Shown piece after piece: positions 51,177-62,787 of a DNA stretch of 64,000 bases. Each line of letters opens with the position of its first letter. Within the stretch, counting starts at the first letter, position 1. This stretch comes from Blastomyces gilchristii SLH14081. Its lineage: Eukaryota > Ascomycota > Eurotiomycetes > Onygenales > Ajellomycetaceae. The notes beneath the pieces were generated by a model. The model was not told where the DNA came from, searched no databases, and worked only from the letters and a program-made list of their open reading frames with translations. The stretch lies in NCBI RefSeq assembly GCF_000003855.2, contig NW_003101681.1, positions 5,099,698 through 5,163,697 on the forward strand. The letters run 5' to 3'. The translations under genes were made by a program, and so were the position numbers.

Positions 51177-51910
51177 CTTGTAATAGCAACTTTCACTGAA
51201 GAGGAATTTGAACAACTACTTTGTGATTTCAAGAATAACACTCTCAGTGATTTCAGACAAAATTTGTGTAGCAATATAGATCTCTTCAAAGTTGAGTTAT
51301 CACAATCTCTGAATTTTAACACAACTTCTCATTCTATGGACATTACTCAGACTCTGAAGATACAGCTGATGAAGATACAAAATAAGTAAGTAAACTCAAG
51401 GATTGATCATTATTTTTCATAATTAACCTTGCTCCAGGCTACAATCAGTGAAGAGGTAGGCAAAAATGCAAAAATAAGATCTGGAAATTCTCTCACTCAC
51501 TTTCAAATAGTGCATTTGAAGATTCAATGAAGACAATGAATAAACTTGTGCAATTACATACAGAGTGAGTTTAACTAGACAGATTTTATGACAGTGTCTA
51601 TATCTAACTCTAGTACAGGCTTCACTCAATGAAGAGGTAAGAAAAGCAGATTCTCTAATTCAGAGAGATATGTTGCTTACTTCAATCAAAAGCCTTGTTG
51701 AAGAATTGATTCACTACATGAAACAGCTGGGCCCATGAACTGCAGAAGTGACTACAGCTCTTCAGAAACTTGAAGAATCATCACTTTCTGCAACTTAACT
51801 TAAAGAAGGGAAAATGTTTTTATCTTATCTACAATTGTTTTATGAGAATATAGCTATAGATGAAATTGTGAGAAAAAATTCAATTGAACTGCTGTATGTC
51901 TATAGTTAAC
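51177..51910 (+). pseudogene. Unknown spliced helical protein relic
   Basis: Not recognised. A first segment, TFTEEEFEQLLCDFKNNTLS to KIQLMKIQNK, ends near a GTAAGT-like donor at about 51385. Two acceptor-like sites (CTCCAG|GC at about 51437, GTACAG|GC at about 51617) are each followed by a near-identical small block, TISEEVGK and SLNEEVRK. The second block then continues as ADSLIQRDMLLTSIKSLVEE and LHYM..LEESSLSAT for about 90 codons with two stops. The text is Leu/Glu/Lys-rich and probably helical. The duplicated acceptor plus exon start may reflect a small internal duplication. Confidence 0.4.
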
Positions 51911-52074
51911 AACTTAAGATATTCTCAAAGACAATAATCTTTTCACTTCAAGCAGCAGTTGGCCTTGACATATTTCTCTCTTAATACCCTCCAGACTGCA
52001 TATATTTTAGTCAAATCAAGACTGATTTGATACTTTACAATGTTAGCTAGCCATTTTTAGACCTCTTTAGAAAT

Positions 52075-52399
52075 TCTTACACACCTTGTTTATAATAATC
52101 TGATCAGCTTCTGAAGAATTCAGCAAGTTAGATATATTTAAATTGCTGATGAAGAGATTGTTCAGAAATTAATCAACTGCTTCTTCATTTCACCAATGAG
52201 ATGAATCAAGCTCTGAGGAACTTCTATGTATGCTGATCAGCTTGTCACTGATACTGAGAAGTTCTTGAGAGAATTCTCTTTGTTTGAGCAAGTCAGAGAT
52301 TGCTCTCTGATAAACACTCTGTGATGCAAAATATACTGCAACCACAGTCTCTTCCTCTGTCCATGTGAAACCTGGCATCTTCCTCATCAAATACCTCAT
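52075..52399 (-). pseudogene. SANT/Myb-like DNA-binding domain relic
   Basis: From ATG 52399: PGFTWTEEETVVAVYFASQS, then AISDLLKQREFSQELLSISD, then KLISIHRSSSELDSSHW. The WTxEE start and the spacing to the second and third helices fit a fungal SANT/Myb-like domain. About 40 more codons follow after a TGA with VDxFLNNLFISNLNIS. Myb/SANT genes have been noted as recurrent in some Starships, which would fit; the match here rests on one domain. Confidence 0.5.
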
Positions 52400-53492
52400 G
52401 TAATGCTGAATAGGTCACCCGATACATCCGGTCAATAAGTGGCATTGAACTTGAAGAAGTCTTTGATCACTGTGATACTGATAATTATGTTAATTAACAT
52501 TTATTAGCAGATATCAGTATCACTTACTCTAACAACAATTTCAGAGTCCTTCACAGTGAATTTGACCAATTCATTTATATAATCATGGCCTAATCTCAGA
52601 TCAATGTATCGGTTGACCTCTCCAGAATCTCAGTCATGTATGCTTGAACTTAGGTATGAATGTAATGCTCGTATTACAGTCAGCTTGGCATTGATTGCAG
52701 GTGGGATTCGACTATATCCTCTTCACTGGAGCAATTCTGACACAGTCTCATGACATATCTTTCATGACACAAAATAAAGCAGAATGACTTCCTCTTCAAG
52801 TGATCATAATCTCCATGTTTGAGTCATTGCTGTGGTTGTAAACATGCTGCTCTGCCTAACAGAATACAGTCCTCTATTTATGTTTGATCTCTTCCTAATG
52901 TGCTGCATTTTCTGTATTTCTCAATGAAGCCTCATGTCTTCCATCCATGCTAGTCCGCTATTTCACAAGATCTCACAGCAATCTATCATGTCTTGAAAGT
53001 GAGCATCTACTTGTAGTTCTTGAATGATGAGTGATTGCTGAAGTTGTTTCATTTCTGTGCGCTTATGTCCTGGAGTTGAGTGCTCAGATCTGAATCTGTC
53101 AATTATTTAGAGAATTCTTAGCAGTCTCACTGAATAATAAAGCTATGCCATTTTTATCTTAGTAAATGCAGCACAGCTCATAATCTATTACAATTACCAC
53201 TGAGATGATGTCATAATGACTTATTACAGGTTCAAAGCTCAACACTATTGATGATAAAGAGTACTTTCTCTTTTGATTGAGAGACTGATACATTGTCAGT
53301 TGAGCCAATAAGAAACTGTAAGCAGATCTTAAGTTACTGAATGAGGAAATGATTTTCTTTCTAATTATATCTCAAATCACAGTGCTTATATAAAACTATA
53401 TAATCAGGAACTGATCTGAGCTTCTCTTTTTGTTTTTATTTTCTTCAAATGTCAGAGACTTTTTTATTTCACTTCAAGAAACATTCTAAAGA
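52400..53492. other. No supported gene
   Basis: Decayed spacer; short CpG-containing patches at about 52416-52440 and 52605. It includes the upstream region of the coiled-coil frame that starts at 53493. Confidence 0.45.
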
Positions 53493-54135
53493 ATGAAAAA
53501 CAAGCAGCAATCAATGACTCTCACACAAGCATCTTGGTCAAGTGAGGATGAACTGTGCTGCATCCATGAACAAGTGCTTCAGCTACAAAACAATCTTTAC
53601 CAGGTGATGAGAGCCACTCATCAAGATCAACATATCATCAATCAGCTTCAACTGGAACGAGATCAGCTTCAAACATTGGTCAACAGATTCAAGGATACTG
53701 ACACAAGATACAGACAATTATTGAGCTGGGAGTGCACCACTCATTCACTCACACAGAATGAGCTTCAAATGAAGAAAGCATCCCGCGCAGAGATGACCCA
53801 GGTCAACATGAAATTGCACTGTGAGCTTGTACAGACCCATACTGCTCAAGTGATTGCTGAAAGGGCATTTGCATGAGAGAAAGATCTTCATCAGAAAACT
53901 GCCACTGAACTGCATCATACACAGAGAAAAATCAACCTAACTGATGAACTGATACACACCATGCTCATTGAAGACAGTCAATTCAAATCACATATCTGTC
54001 AGCTTACAGATGTTGCTCTGATTCTTGAATCCCAGATGAAGAAGAAGTATAAAATAGTTTTAAAGGAGAAGAACAAGCATATTATGACACTGGAGAAAAT
54101 GCTGCTGTACTTGAGAAGAGAAAGAACATCATGAT
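53493..54135 (+). pseudogene. Coiled-coil protein relic, one early stop
   Basis: An open frame of 127 codons from ATG 53493 continues in the same phase past a single TGA (53874) for another 85 or so codons. The sequence is dense in Gln, Leu, Glu and Lys heptads (LQLERDQLQTLVNRFKDTDT, ELQMKKASRAEMTQVNMK, KEKNKHIMTLEKMLLYLRRE) with no other domain. Coiled-coil proteins of this size are common and carry no specific function. It is better preserved than most neighbours. Confidence 0.5.
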
Positions 54136-54479
54136 CACATCAAACTTGATCACACTGAACTCAAAGTGCATCTCCATCTTAAATTATCTATTATGATTAT
54201 TAATTATTGAAAAATTTAATGTAACAATTGTTTTATTGCTATATATACATCATCAAATGCACTGCTCTTCATTGAATTCACTAATATTTGACTCATTCAG
54301 GTGGAATCTCAATATTCTTTAGCACTGACTCACATGCAGCATGAATATATCATCTGAGACAGAATAGACCTGAGAAACACTGAAGAAATTCATGCTACAC
54401 TGGCAGTTAGCTACATTCATAAGAAATCAAATGAAGTCTCTTGATTACTCTAAGCAGCTCCTTGGCTGTTTTCCTTTTA

Positions 54480-55213
54480 GTCAGAGATTGAAATTCGCGA
54501 AGATCAGTTCCTCAGTTATCATGGGCCAGAGTGTTTTCATGTTGTGAAGCAGTCTCCAGCTTCAAGCATTCAACAATTATCTGGCCCAATGATTGAAGAT
54601 CAGACTGTGCTGTCCCAGAATTTATCTCTCTAAGCATACTTGCAGCAATATTGGCTACAGTTTCATCAGCTCTGCAATTTCTCAGAATGAAGAAAGCATA
54701 TCAATTTTAAGTGCTGAGGGCTTTGTAGATAGCAGTACACATTCAGAGCTGAGATTCCCATGAACCAGCTCTAAGTGACTATGAATATAATTCAATCCTT
54801 CAAGAATCTTCTTGCAAAACACCACAACTTCAAATTGGCTGAGAGGCCTGATTGATGTTCAAAATATCTGCACCAGAGAGACATTCATAATCTTGTAAAA
54901 GATGTTGATAATGTCATCATGATACATTGCCTCATGCAGCATCACAACATTCTTGTGAGATACATGTTGCAGTTTTGACAGCTAACTCTTATCCTTGGCC
55001 TTCATCTTCTTGAAAATCCTCTCATCAAATGAGGTGCTTCTTTTGTAAACAAGAATGCCCTGTTCTGCTTGAGATAATTTGAAAGATTGTTGAAATCAGT
55101 TCTATGAGTTTTTCTCAGCTGTAAGACTTTGCTGCAAGCTTACTGAAATCATGTGATGAAGCTTCTGTGGCCTTTACAAATATTTCAAAGACTTCATGCC
55201 CAATAGCAGGCAT
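54480..55213 (-). pseudogene. Protein kinase-like domain relic
   Basis: Text on the minus strand: MPAIGHEVFEIFVKATEASS, then after a phase shift near 55030 FDERIFKKMKAKDKS*LSKL, HKNVVMLHEAMYHDDIINIF, VVFCKKILEGLNYIHSHLEL, VHGNLSSECVLLSTKPSALK and DLQSLGQIIVECLKLETASQ. This follows the order of kinase subdomains IV to VIB, VII and IX. The catalytic HRD appears as HGN, so the ancestor may have been a pseudokinase-like protein; such HGN/HGD kinase-like domains are common in fungi. Stops interrupt the hinge region. Confidence 0.6.
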
Positions 55214-55595
55214 TTTGATGCAGAAGACTGAGAGGCTAGGTCACTGCACAGAAACAGTGTGTCACAACAGCAAGCTTTAATATCAGTGTTTTTTTCATTC
55301 ATTTTCAGCAGTGCAATCTCAGTAAATTTCAATGAGTCATATTCTCACAATATGACTGATAACCAGTTGAATGAATAAATAATGAGTGAATGCCCACTGA
55401 ATCATTGAGTCACCAACCCACGAACAAAATTTGTGGCCCCTGAGAGTCATAAATTACAAAAGCCACAAACTATAAGCTCCTTTCTAGAAATATAAATATG
55501 CTTGCTAAATCCTCTCACAATTCTGGATTTTATGAAGCAACTCATGCTTCTTTCAATCACTCTATTTCCTTAATTAATTTAAATTTGCTACAGTC
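55214..55595. other. Intergenic spacer
   Basis: Likely shared upstream region between the minus kinase-like relic and the plus repeat-protein frame. Contains a TATAAATATG-like patch near 55491. Confidence 0.4.
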
Positions 55596-56288
55596 ATGAA
55601 TATCTATCAAACTCACACTGATGAAAGTTCTCTTGTGAAGAACTCTGATATTATTAATTCTGCTTCAACTTCTCTCATTCTGGTAGCATCAGATGCTAAG
55701 CAGTCAGATATAAAGAAGTCACTCATCACATTCTCTGAATCAGCAACAAAGAAACCACCCTCTAAGAGCAAGCTGGCTGCTGAGAAAGCTTTATTATTCA
55801 GAATCTCTCAGTCAGATCTGAAGAAGTCATTCTTTGCATTTTTCATATCAGTAAAAACAAAACCACTCTCTAAGAGCTTCAAGCCCGCTGCTGAGAAAGC
55901 TTCACTCTTTGAAATCTCTCAGTATCTGGAGAAGTCATCCTTTGCCTTTTCCACACCAGCAACAAAGAAACCATGTTCTGAGAGTGTCAAGGTGACCACT
56001 GAGAAAGCTTCACTGTTTAGAATCTCTCAGTCAAATCTGGAGAAGTCATCCTTTGTCTTTTCCACACCAGCAACAAAGAAACCATGTTCTGAGAGTGTCA
56101 AGATAATCACTGAGAAAGCTTCACTATTTGAAATCTCTCAGTCAGATCTGAAGAAGTCACTCTTTGTCTTTTCCACATCAGTAATAAACAAGCCAGCAGC
56201 TGCTTCACTATTCAGAAGCTCTCAGTCAGATCTGAAGAAGTCATCTTTTGCCTCAGCTGACAAAAGAAAAAAGCCTTCTCTGTTTTGA
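55596..56288 (+). CDS. Repeat protein, 230 codons uninterrupted, 36-37-residue repeats
   Basis: This is the longest open frame in the decayed tract. After a short Ser/Thr-rich head it holds about five repeats of 36-37 residues with the pattern EKASLFxISQSDLxKSSF then AFSTPATKKPxSESxK. Unit starts lie near 55782, 55893, 56001 and 56112 (spacings 111, 108 and 111 bp, all in phase). Alternating basic and Ser/Phe motifs recall disordered nuclear or nucleoporin-like proteins, but no FG-repeat identity is proven. A recent in-phase expansion after most CpG loss could explain why it is open. It ends in a Lys-rich KRKKPSLF tail. Whether it is expressed is unknown. Confidence 0.45.
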   Translation: MNIYQTHTDESSLVKNSDIINSASTSLILVASDAKQSDIKKSLITFSESATKKPPSKSKLAAEKALLFRISQSDLKKSFFAFFISVKTKPLSKSFKPAAEKASLFEISQYLEKSSFAFSTPATKKPCSESVKVTTEKASLFRISQSNLEKSSFVFSTPATKKPCSESVKIITEKASLFEISQSDLKKSLFVFSTSVINKPAAASLFRSSQSDLKKSSFASADKRKKPSLF

Positions 56289-57239
56289 TACTTCTTTCAA
56301 CAAGAAGTAAACATTGTTTGATACTTTAAAACAGGTAGACAGGAGACTCAATCAGAACCTTGACAATGAGTTAACTGACTTTAAAGTTAGGTTAACTGAA
56401 CAATTTCAATAGCAATGCTAAATAAAAAAAAGTGAATTGAGATTGAATAAGAAAGTATGAAAGAGTGAAAGAGATGAAAAATGAAACAATGAAACTTTTC
56501 TTTCTTATTACTAGCTTCTTGAGTCTGTCTAGATGATCAAGAACTATTTCCCCTCTATATTAGAGCAGTCTTATGCAAATAAAAAATCTGTTCTGTTACA
56601 TCTAAAACCTCTCCTCATCATATTAATATTATATCTAAGTCATACAATCTCTTTCTCTTCAACTGTGAATATTTCAACTCTCTCACACAGAAAATAAATG
56701 AGTAATCTTTTTCATATGATTTCTATATCTTCTCTGCAAACTGATGCTGTAGTCTTTGCAGATCTACTCTGAAAAGAGGTAATTTTTATATACTTTTTGA
56801 ATCATGCTAGCATTCACTGTTCTTGACTGTAAAAGCTTAGCATGCTGGCCCGGGCAGCTGCTGTAGGTTTCTATTAGTTAGTTAACTAACTTACAGTCTA
56901 GTGCAACTCCCCTCATTGTGCCAAGATATCAAGACATTCAATCAGTCATAGGGCTGAGCTGTTTCTTTGGCGCAGAAGTTCACATTTATGCATTCCTGAC
57001 AATTTTGATTGTTTTTTCTTGGCTTTCTCACATAGCTGAGTGAGTCAGAATGGTGAGGCCACAGATTTGAATTACAAAGTCAATGAATTCAGATCACATG
57101 GTCAAATTCAATTGTGAATCAAGATGATGTGAGCCAGGGTTTCAGATTGTAGATTGTGGCCCAAGCATGCAAGCATCATGGCAAAGCAACTTATCATCTC
57201 AAGAATTATCATTATCAGTGACCTTTCACTTAAAAAATA
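56289..57239. other. No supported gene
   Basis: AT-rich spacer; one CpG-containing CCCGGGC site at about 56848. No domain seen. Confidence 0.45.
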
Positions 57240-57940
57240 TGACATTCTTCATGAGCATTGTTTCTGTGGCCTTTTCACTCAGCATTGTGTCATTCTCTGA
57301 TGAGTGTTGACTCTCTAATGAACTTTTAATTTTATGGCCTTTTTCACTGAGATATGGCCCTTCTCAAGGGATTTTACTAATGGTGACTAATAGTTCAAAA
57401 CTGTGACATTCTCTAAGAGTCTTACTTCCCCAGAGATGTTGACATCACATGAGATTCTATTTTTATTGCCTTTTCACTCAGAATTCTGACACTTCTCAAG
57501 AAGCTACTTCCTCAAGAGGCTTACTTCTCTAGGGATGTTGACATCACATGAGATTCTATTTTTGTTGTCTTTTCACTCAGAATTCTGGCACTTCTCAAGA
57601 AGCTTACTTTCTCAAAGAACTCACTTCCTCAAGGATTCTGACTCCACATGAGACTCACTTTCTCAAGGAGCTCACTTCCTCAAGAAGCTCACTTCCTCAG
57701 AGATACTAACACTGCATGAGATTCTATCTTTGTTATCTGTTCACTTAAAATTCTGACACTTCTCAAGAAGCTACTCTCTCAAGAGACTTACTTCTCTAGA
57801 AATACTAACACTGCATGAAATTTCAGTTTTTATTGTCTTTTCACTCAGAATTCCGGTGCTTCTCAAGAAGCTTACTTTCTCAGAGATACTGACACTGTAT
57901 GAAGTTCTCATCATTACTGCCTTTTCATGCAAGATTGTGA
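57240..57940. repeat. Degenerate tandem repeat, about 99-bp unit with 15-18-bp subrepeats
   Basis: GAGATTCTAT-type anchors at 57451, 57550, 57718 and 57817 give spacings of 99, 168 and 99 bp. Each unit carries CCTTTTCACTCAGAATTC and CTTCTCAAGAAGCT. The 168-bp interval is lengthened by extra CTCACTTCCTCAAG subrepeats. A 99-bp period equals 33 codons; on the minus strand fragments such as SEKTIKTEISCSVSISREVS read partly open, so it may be the repeat domain of a lost gene. Confidence 0.8.
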
Positions 57941-59930
57941 TACTTTCTGAGAATTCATCTTCATCAGCATTCTTGCAAATTCCCTAACTCTCATAGAGAA
58001 AGTATAGTTTTAATCATGAGTCATCACTTCACTGACTTCCAGAAGTGAACCATATTAGAGTATTCTCAGCAGATAAGTGATATGATAACAGGGTTAACTC
58101 TAATCAATGTAAGAGAAGGCACATGAATAAATGACTGTGTATTATAATATCAAATAAAGAAATGAGTGATTTGAGATCTCATCTTTCATCACTTGTATGT
58201 TGATAATGTAATGTGCTCAGATGTTTCTTTCACTGCATCTTCTTCTCTCTTCTCTTTTGTTTCTTCTTCTACTTTCACAGTCAGAGCCTCGCATTTTCAG
58301 AGAGACAGTTGTCTGAGAGATATGTTTCCATCACATAAAGTACACAGTGAACATATTTATTATTTCATCATACTTTATCTTCAATATGATGAATCTTAAG
58401 GCTCTTTTCAACCTGCTGCACCTCACATCAATAGTGACAATTTTTCAATTCATCATGAGTTAAAGGTTCTGTTGTAGTCTCAGAATCTGAGATATTGTCT
58501 CTGTCTTCAGATTTGATATTGTCAGAATGTTGAGACTGATTATTTGAGGTCCTGTCTATAGACAGCTGTGTGAGAGAGATGTTGAGAGGAGCTGCAGTCT
58601 TGAATGAGAAATTGAAGTAGAAGAATAAGAATGAGGTGTTATTAAGCATCTACTGAAGGCATAGGTTTGAAAGAATGTCTTCTGAAGAAAGTCACTCAAC
58701 ATCTCATAATAAGCTGGAAGAGTGAATTGCTGTGCACTGGATGACAAAAGTTGACTGAGTAGTGATGAAGAATTCTCAGCTTCATGTCTATTCATGCTGA
58801 GAATGTGCAGAGATACAAAGTAGAAAGAGAATATTTAAAGCAAGACAGACAATTATTGAAGCAGGAAAAAGACTTGGAGAAGAGTGAAGACTGTATTCAA
58901 ATGAGAGAGAAAGAGTCTTTTATAATTCTTTATACTTGTTGAACTGGTCACACTGTCTGTCAGCAATTCCTTTCACCTGGTTCATACTTCTCAGAGAAAG
59001 CTCAAGGTTTCTCTGATACTCATCTCACTGTGCCCTCTCACAAAAAGAGCATAGAGATGAAGTCAGAGATGTATCTGCACTGATTCTGATGCAGATGATT
59101 GACTGGGATGTAGTTCTGTCTTTTCATTACATGTCAGCCCCATGCCCCTGGCCTTATTGACTGGAGGAGAGGATTGAACAGTTTCAACTGATTGATGTTG
59201 ATGAAAGAAGAGTCTAAGTTTGTTTAATCTGACACTCACATTGCTGCGCCCTTTTGACAGAAGCTGGCATGAATAATAGAGTCAGAGCATGAGCTGCATT
59301 TGACATTTTCCTTCATTTTGCTTTTGTGTAAAAAGCCCCTATGAGGTTGTCAAACCGCACTCATGACTGTGTCACAAAGTCTTGATGCAGGTCATGCCTC
59401 AGATATTGCTTCATATTAAGTGTTTTCACTAAGAGTAGAGACATCCATGGGCTTGAGAGACAGAGACAAAGCCAGGCGCATCTTTTGACTGATATACATG
59501 GTTGAGTGAAGCTCCACCTTTCTGATGTATGTCATTCCCTGCTTCTTGTCTCCGGCCCTATTGATTGTAGGAATGGGATTGAGCGGTTTCAACTTCCTGA
59601 TATGTGATGAGGGATAAAAAGAGGAATGAATTGAGCTATTTGATTGACTGGTTGATATTGACTGAATGAGAGCTCAAGCATGAGTGTGTGACTAGAAGCA
59701 CTTCTGTGTTAATCCATCTCATCAATGCAACCCCCTCTGATTCAGCAGCTTCTTCAGTGTGAATAATTGATGATTCATCTCCAGCTACTATTTTTTCTAC
59801 CTCTCTTGATCAGTCTCAACCTATTTTTGTTTGTAGAGAGAGGGGGAGGAATATGAAATATATAAAGATCTCAAGTGCCTTCTAGATCAAGATCAAGGAG
59901 AGAACAACATTCTCATCTCATCTCACAACA
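57941..59930. other. Decayed sequence with diverged direct repeats
   Basis: Minus open stretches at 58795-58556 and 58649-58428 overlap in different phases (AENSSSLLSQLLSSSAQQF), probably one frameshifted relic of unknown type. A block at about 59145-59215 recurs in diverged form at about 59550-59615 (GGCCxTATTGAxTGxAGGA ... GTTTCAACT), about 400 bp apart. Confidence 0.4.
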
Positions 59931-60905
59931 TGGCTATCTTCATGTATGATATCACCTCCTCTGAATCTGCTGACAGTTCTCTCTCATCTCAGCTGCACAC
60001 AGTGCATCTCCTGAAAGCATACACTTCTGATTCTCAGTCAAATGAAGAGCCTCAGCATCTCTTTTCAATGCTCATGCCCTCCTGAGTCTCTGCACTCAAG
60101 AATACAGCAAGTGAGATGTTTGCTGATTATTCTGTCCTGCTATTCACTGTCTCTGGTCTTGATGATGTTAACTGAGATGATTGAATTCTGTTTGACTCTT
60201 TCCCAGTTGATGTTCCCTCATCATCACTTCAACTATCAGATTTCTCTGACAACCTCATCAAGAAGGCTCACTCAAGCCTGAATGATGTTATCAATGACTC
60301 ATTAAATCAACAAGAGTCAACTCCTCCCCTAGTCCCCGACTATTGCAAAGATAACACATCAGAGCTGTTGAATTACTCAAATGATTTCATCAAGGCTGAT
60401 CCACACCTGGGTAAGGAACATGTTCAAGCTCACTGATCAGAGCAAGTTACACTAGATAAGTAGAAATACATTCTCTTGCCTCTTTCTCAGATGACTATCC
60501 TGAAACTGATGTGTAAGAGAGACAGGGATGAGATGTATCAGATAGTAGAATGAATAGAAGAAGCACAGGGATATGACACACAAGAAAAGTTGTGAAAGTG
60601 CTCAGATTCTGCTGATAAGACTCAGCACTGACTTCATGAAAAACATTTCTCACACCTTACTCATGCAGAAGACTCAATCATAATCAATGAGTCAATGAGT
60701 GTCACTGACATGTCTCGCCATTCTGATCAATTTATCGTCATTCCAGATCTCTGATGAAATGTAAAGAGGGTTTTCAGAGGCTTTGAAGTGCATGTCAAGA
60801 TAACATTGAATGACATGCAGAAGTATGGAGATTTGAAGCTGCTGACAGATTTCTGGGCAAAGAATCATCATCAAACAAAGTCATGTGGATTGAGTCAATG
60901 CTGAT
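59931..60905 (+). pseudogene. Unknown protein relic
   Basis: From ATG 59931 a single phase runs about 320 codons: MAIFMYDITSSESADSSLSS, an acidic and Ser/Asp-rich middle (LFDSFPVDVPSSSLQLSDFS, SSLNDVINDSLNQQESTPPL), then MTILKLMCKRDRDEMYQIVE and a basic C-terminal part RVFRGFEVHVKITLNDMQKY. About ten stops fall inside. A GGTAAGG donor near 60408 hints at an intron. The family is not recognised; general composition resembles a disordered regulatory protein. Confidence 0.4.
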
Positions 60906-61349
60906 CAATATAGAGGATGATTCAATCTCACAACATCTTTTTCATTTTTCTCTCAAGTTAGTGAGTTTTAGTCTTAATTGTATTTGTCATGTCAACAGTC
61001 AAAGTTTGTGCAAGAAGTCTCTTTTCTAGATTAAACATCTTTCACATGCCATCTCAATCATCAGTTTTGACTCAGCTTGTACAGTGCTGTTCTCTTATCT
61101 CTGTATCACAAGCAGGTTCTTTGCTGTGAATGTGAGACCAGTGTAGCATAAATGAGAACAATCTCAATGATGAGTCTATAACATTTTCAAACAGCTCTGG
61201 CCAGATATATCATTTAATCACTTGACAAAGCTCTGCAGGCATTTCTTCAGAATAAAAAAAAGGAATAGATAGATAGATTGATTCTATTCATTTACTCTGA
61301 ATAAATTCTCTATAATGAGGATAGAATCAGGTCAGCATATTCATTTCCT

Positions 61350-62787
61350 ACATTCATAAGTGAGTTGAGTAATGAGATGCTCAAGATCCTGCATCTAGCC
61401 ATTCTCCTGCGTCTGAGCCACTGCTCTCTACTCATACATCACTCACAGATAACTTAATAAGCCCAGCTGATGAAGATGTGTCAGTGTCACAAGCTTCATG
61501 AACATCAGCAAGGGAAAAAGGTCCTGCATCTAGTCATCTTTCTGTGCCTGAGCCACTGCTCTCTGCTCATACATCACTCACAGATGACTCAATGAGCTCA
61601 GCTGATAAAGATGTGTCAGTGTCATGAGCTCCATGAACATCAGCAAGAGAGAAAGAATCCTGAGACTGAGAAGTTTGCATGGCTATGTCATGATAGACAG
61701 TGAAGCCATCTCTATATTTGAAGAGGTTGAAAATGGGTGTTGATGATGAGTAGAGGCTTGTGACTTTGCTGACTGGGCTGGAACAAGCTGGATCTAGATG
61801 ATGTTGTTAATCTTCAGTAGGGAAAGATAATTCATGAAAGACTGTTGAGTAAGAGGCTTTGTAACTAGAAGTACTCAACTGATTATTAAAAAGATGCATA
61901 AATTGCTCATCAGGTTTGATTGCTGAGAGAATGAAGACAGGTTGTTACTCAAATGTTGAGTTTGTTATTAACATTGCATTTCATCATTTCAGTGAGAAGA
62001 TTGATTTTCCAATCTCTGATGAAGATTGGTGACTTTTGAAATATTTTGAGTTTCTTAACTTGCTTGAGCTTTTGAAATCTTGATTCAAGTTACATTTGAC
62101 AGCTTTTCTGACAGTAATATAAACCAATGTACTTGCATCTGAATATCATGTTAATTTCAAACACTATAATCATAAGATATGAATGAATCTATCAATATGT
62201 TCATTCTCATAGTGCTTCTCTATTTCTCTAACTTGGTATATCTCATTCAACACTGCTGACTTCTCACATGGAGTAAGCTGACATTGTTGAACATTCTTCC
62301 CAGCTTCTCTTAGCTTGTGAACAGTCATTCTCTGAGCACAGATGTGAAGTATGTGAATAAGAAGCTTGATCTGATCTGTTAAATAATAAGTATATGAATA
62401 GAAAGTTAGATCTTATGAGTACATATCAGGCTTCTTCAAATGATCAGGCTTCTTATAAATCACATCAACAGGCCATCAGAATGATTTGATTTTATCAGGT
62501 TCTCTCAGTTTCTCTTCATTGTAGAGATGTATGAACTGCTTTTGTGATTCAATAATCTTTATATAAGCCTTGGCAATCTGACAGCAGTTAAGTTACTGAA
62601 ATCTGACAAAAGTCTCTATATAATAAGCTGTGATTCTTTCCTTATCTTCAATTGATATGCCTGTCTTGTCTCTTGCATCATCATCAAAATCATCATCAGT
62701 CTCAGAGTGTTGATATTTCTGTGAGTTTGCATTTATCAGGTCTTGTTTTTGAGTGACTCATTGCTGAAATTGAGCCTTCATATTCAT
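61350..62787 (-). pseudogene. DUF2841-like protein relic with duplicated C-terminal segment
   Basis: From ATG 62787 (MNMKAQFQQ) the frame passes an acidic ETDDDFDDDARDK stretch, then GISIEDKERITAYYIETFV, QIAKAYIKIIESQKQFIHLY, KSF*WPVDVIYKKPDHLKKP, QIKLLIHILHICAQ, KLREAGKNVQQCQLTP and VLNEIYQVREIEKHYENEHI. The WWP block (Trp now TGA), the IKLLIHIL helix and the final EIYxVRxxExxYExxEID helix match what I remember of fungal DUF2841 proteins, whose function is unknown. The C-terminal third, after IFNLFKYRDGFTVYHDIAMQ, contains two 45-residue repeats (61388-61657). Stops are few. Confidence 0.5.
61388..61657. repeat. Tandem duplication, two copies of 135 bp (45 codons)
   Basis: CCTGCATCTAG starts at 61388 and again at 61523; copies are about 87 percent alike by eye. 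The period is a multiple of three and both copies read in the minus frame of the DUF2841-like relic (SLADVHxAxDTDTS ... SSVSDV), so it arose as an in-phase coding duplication. Confidence 0.85.
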
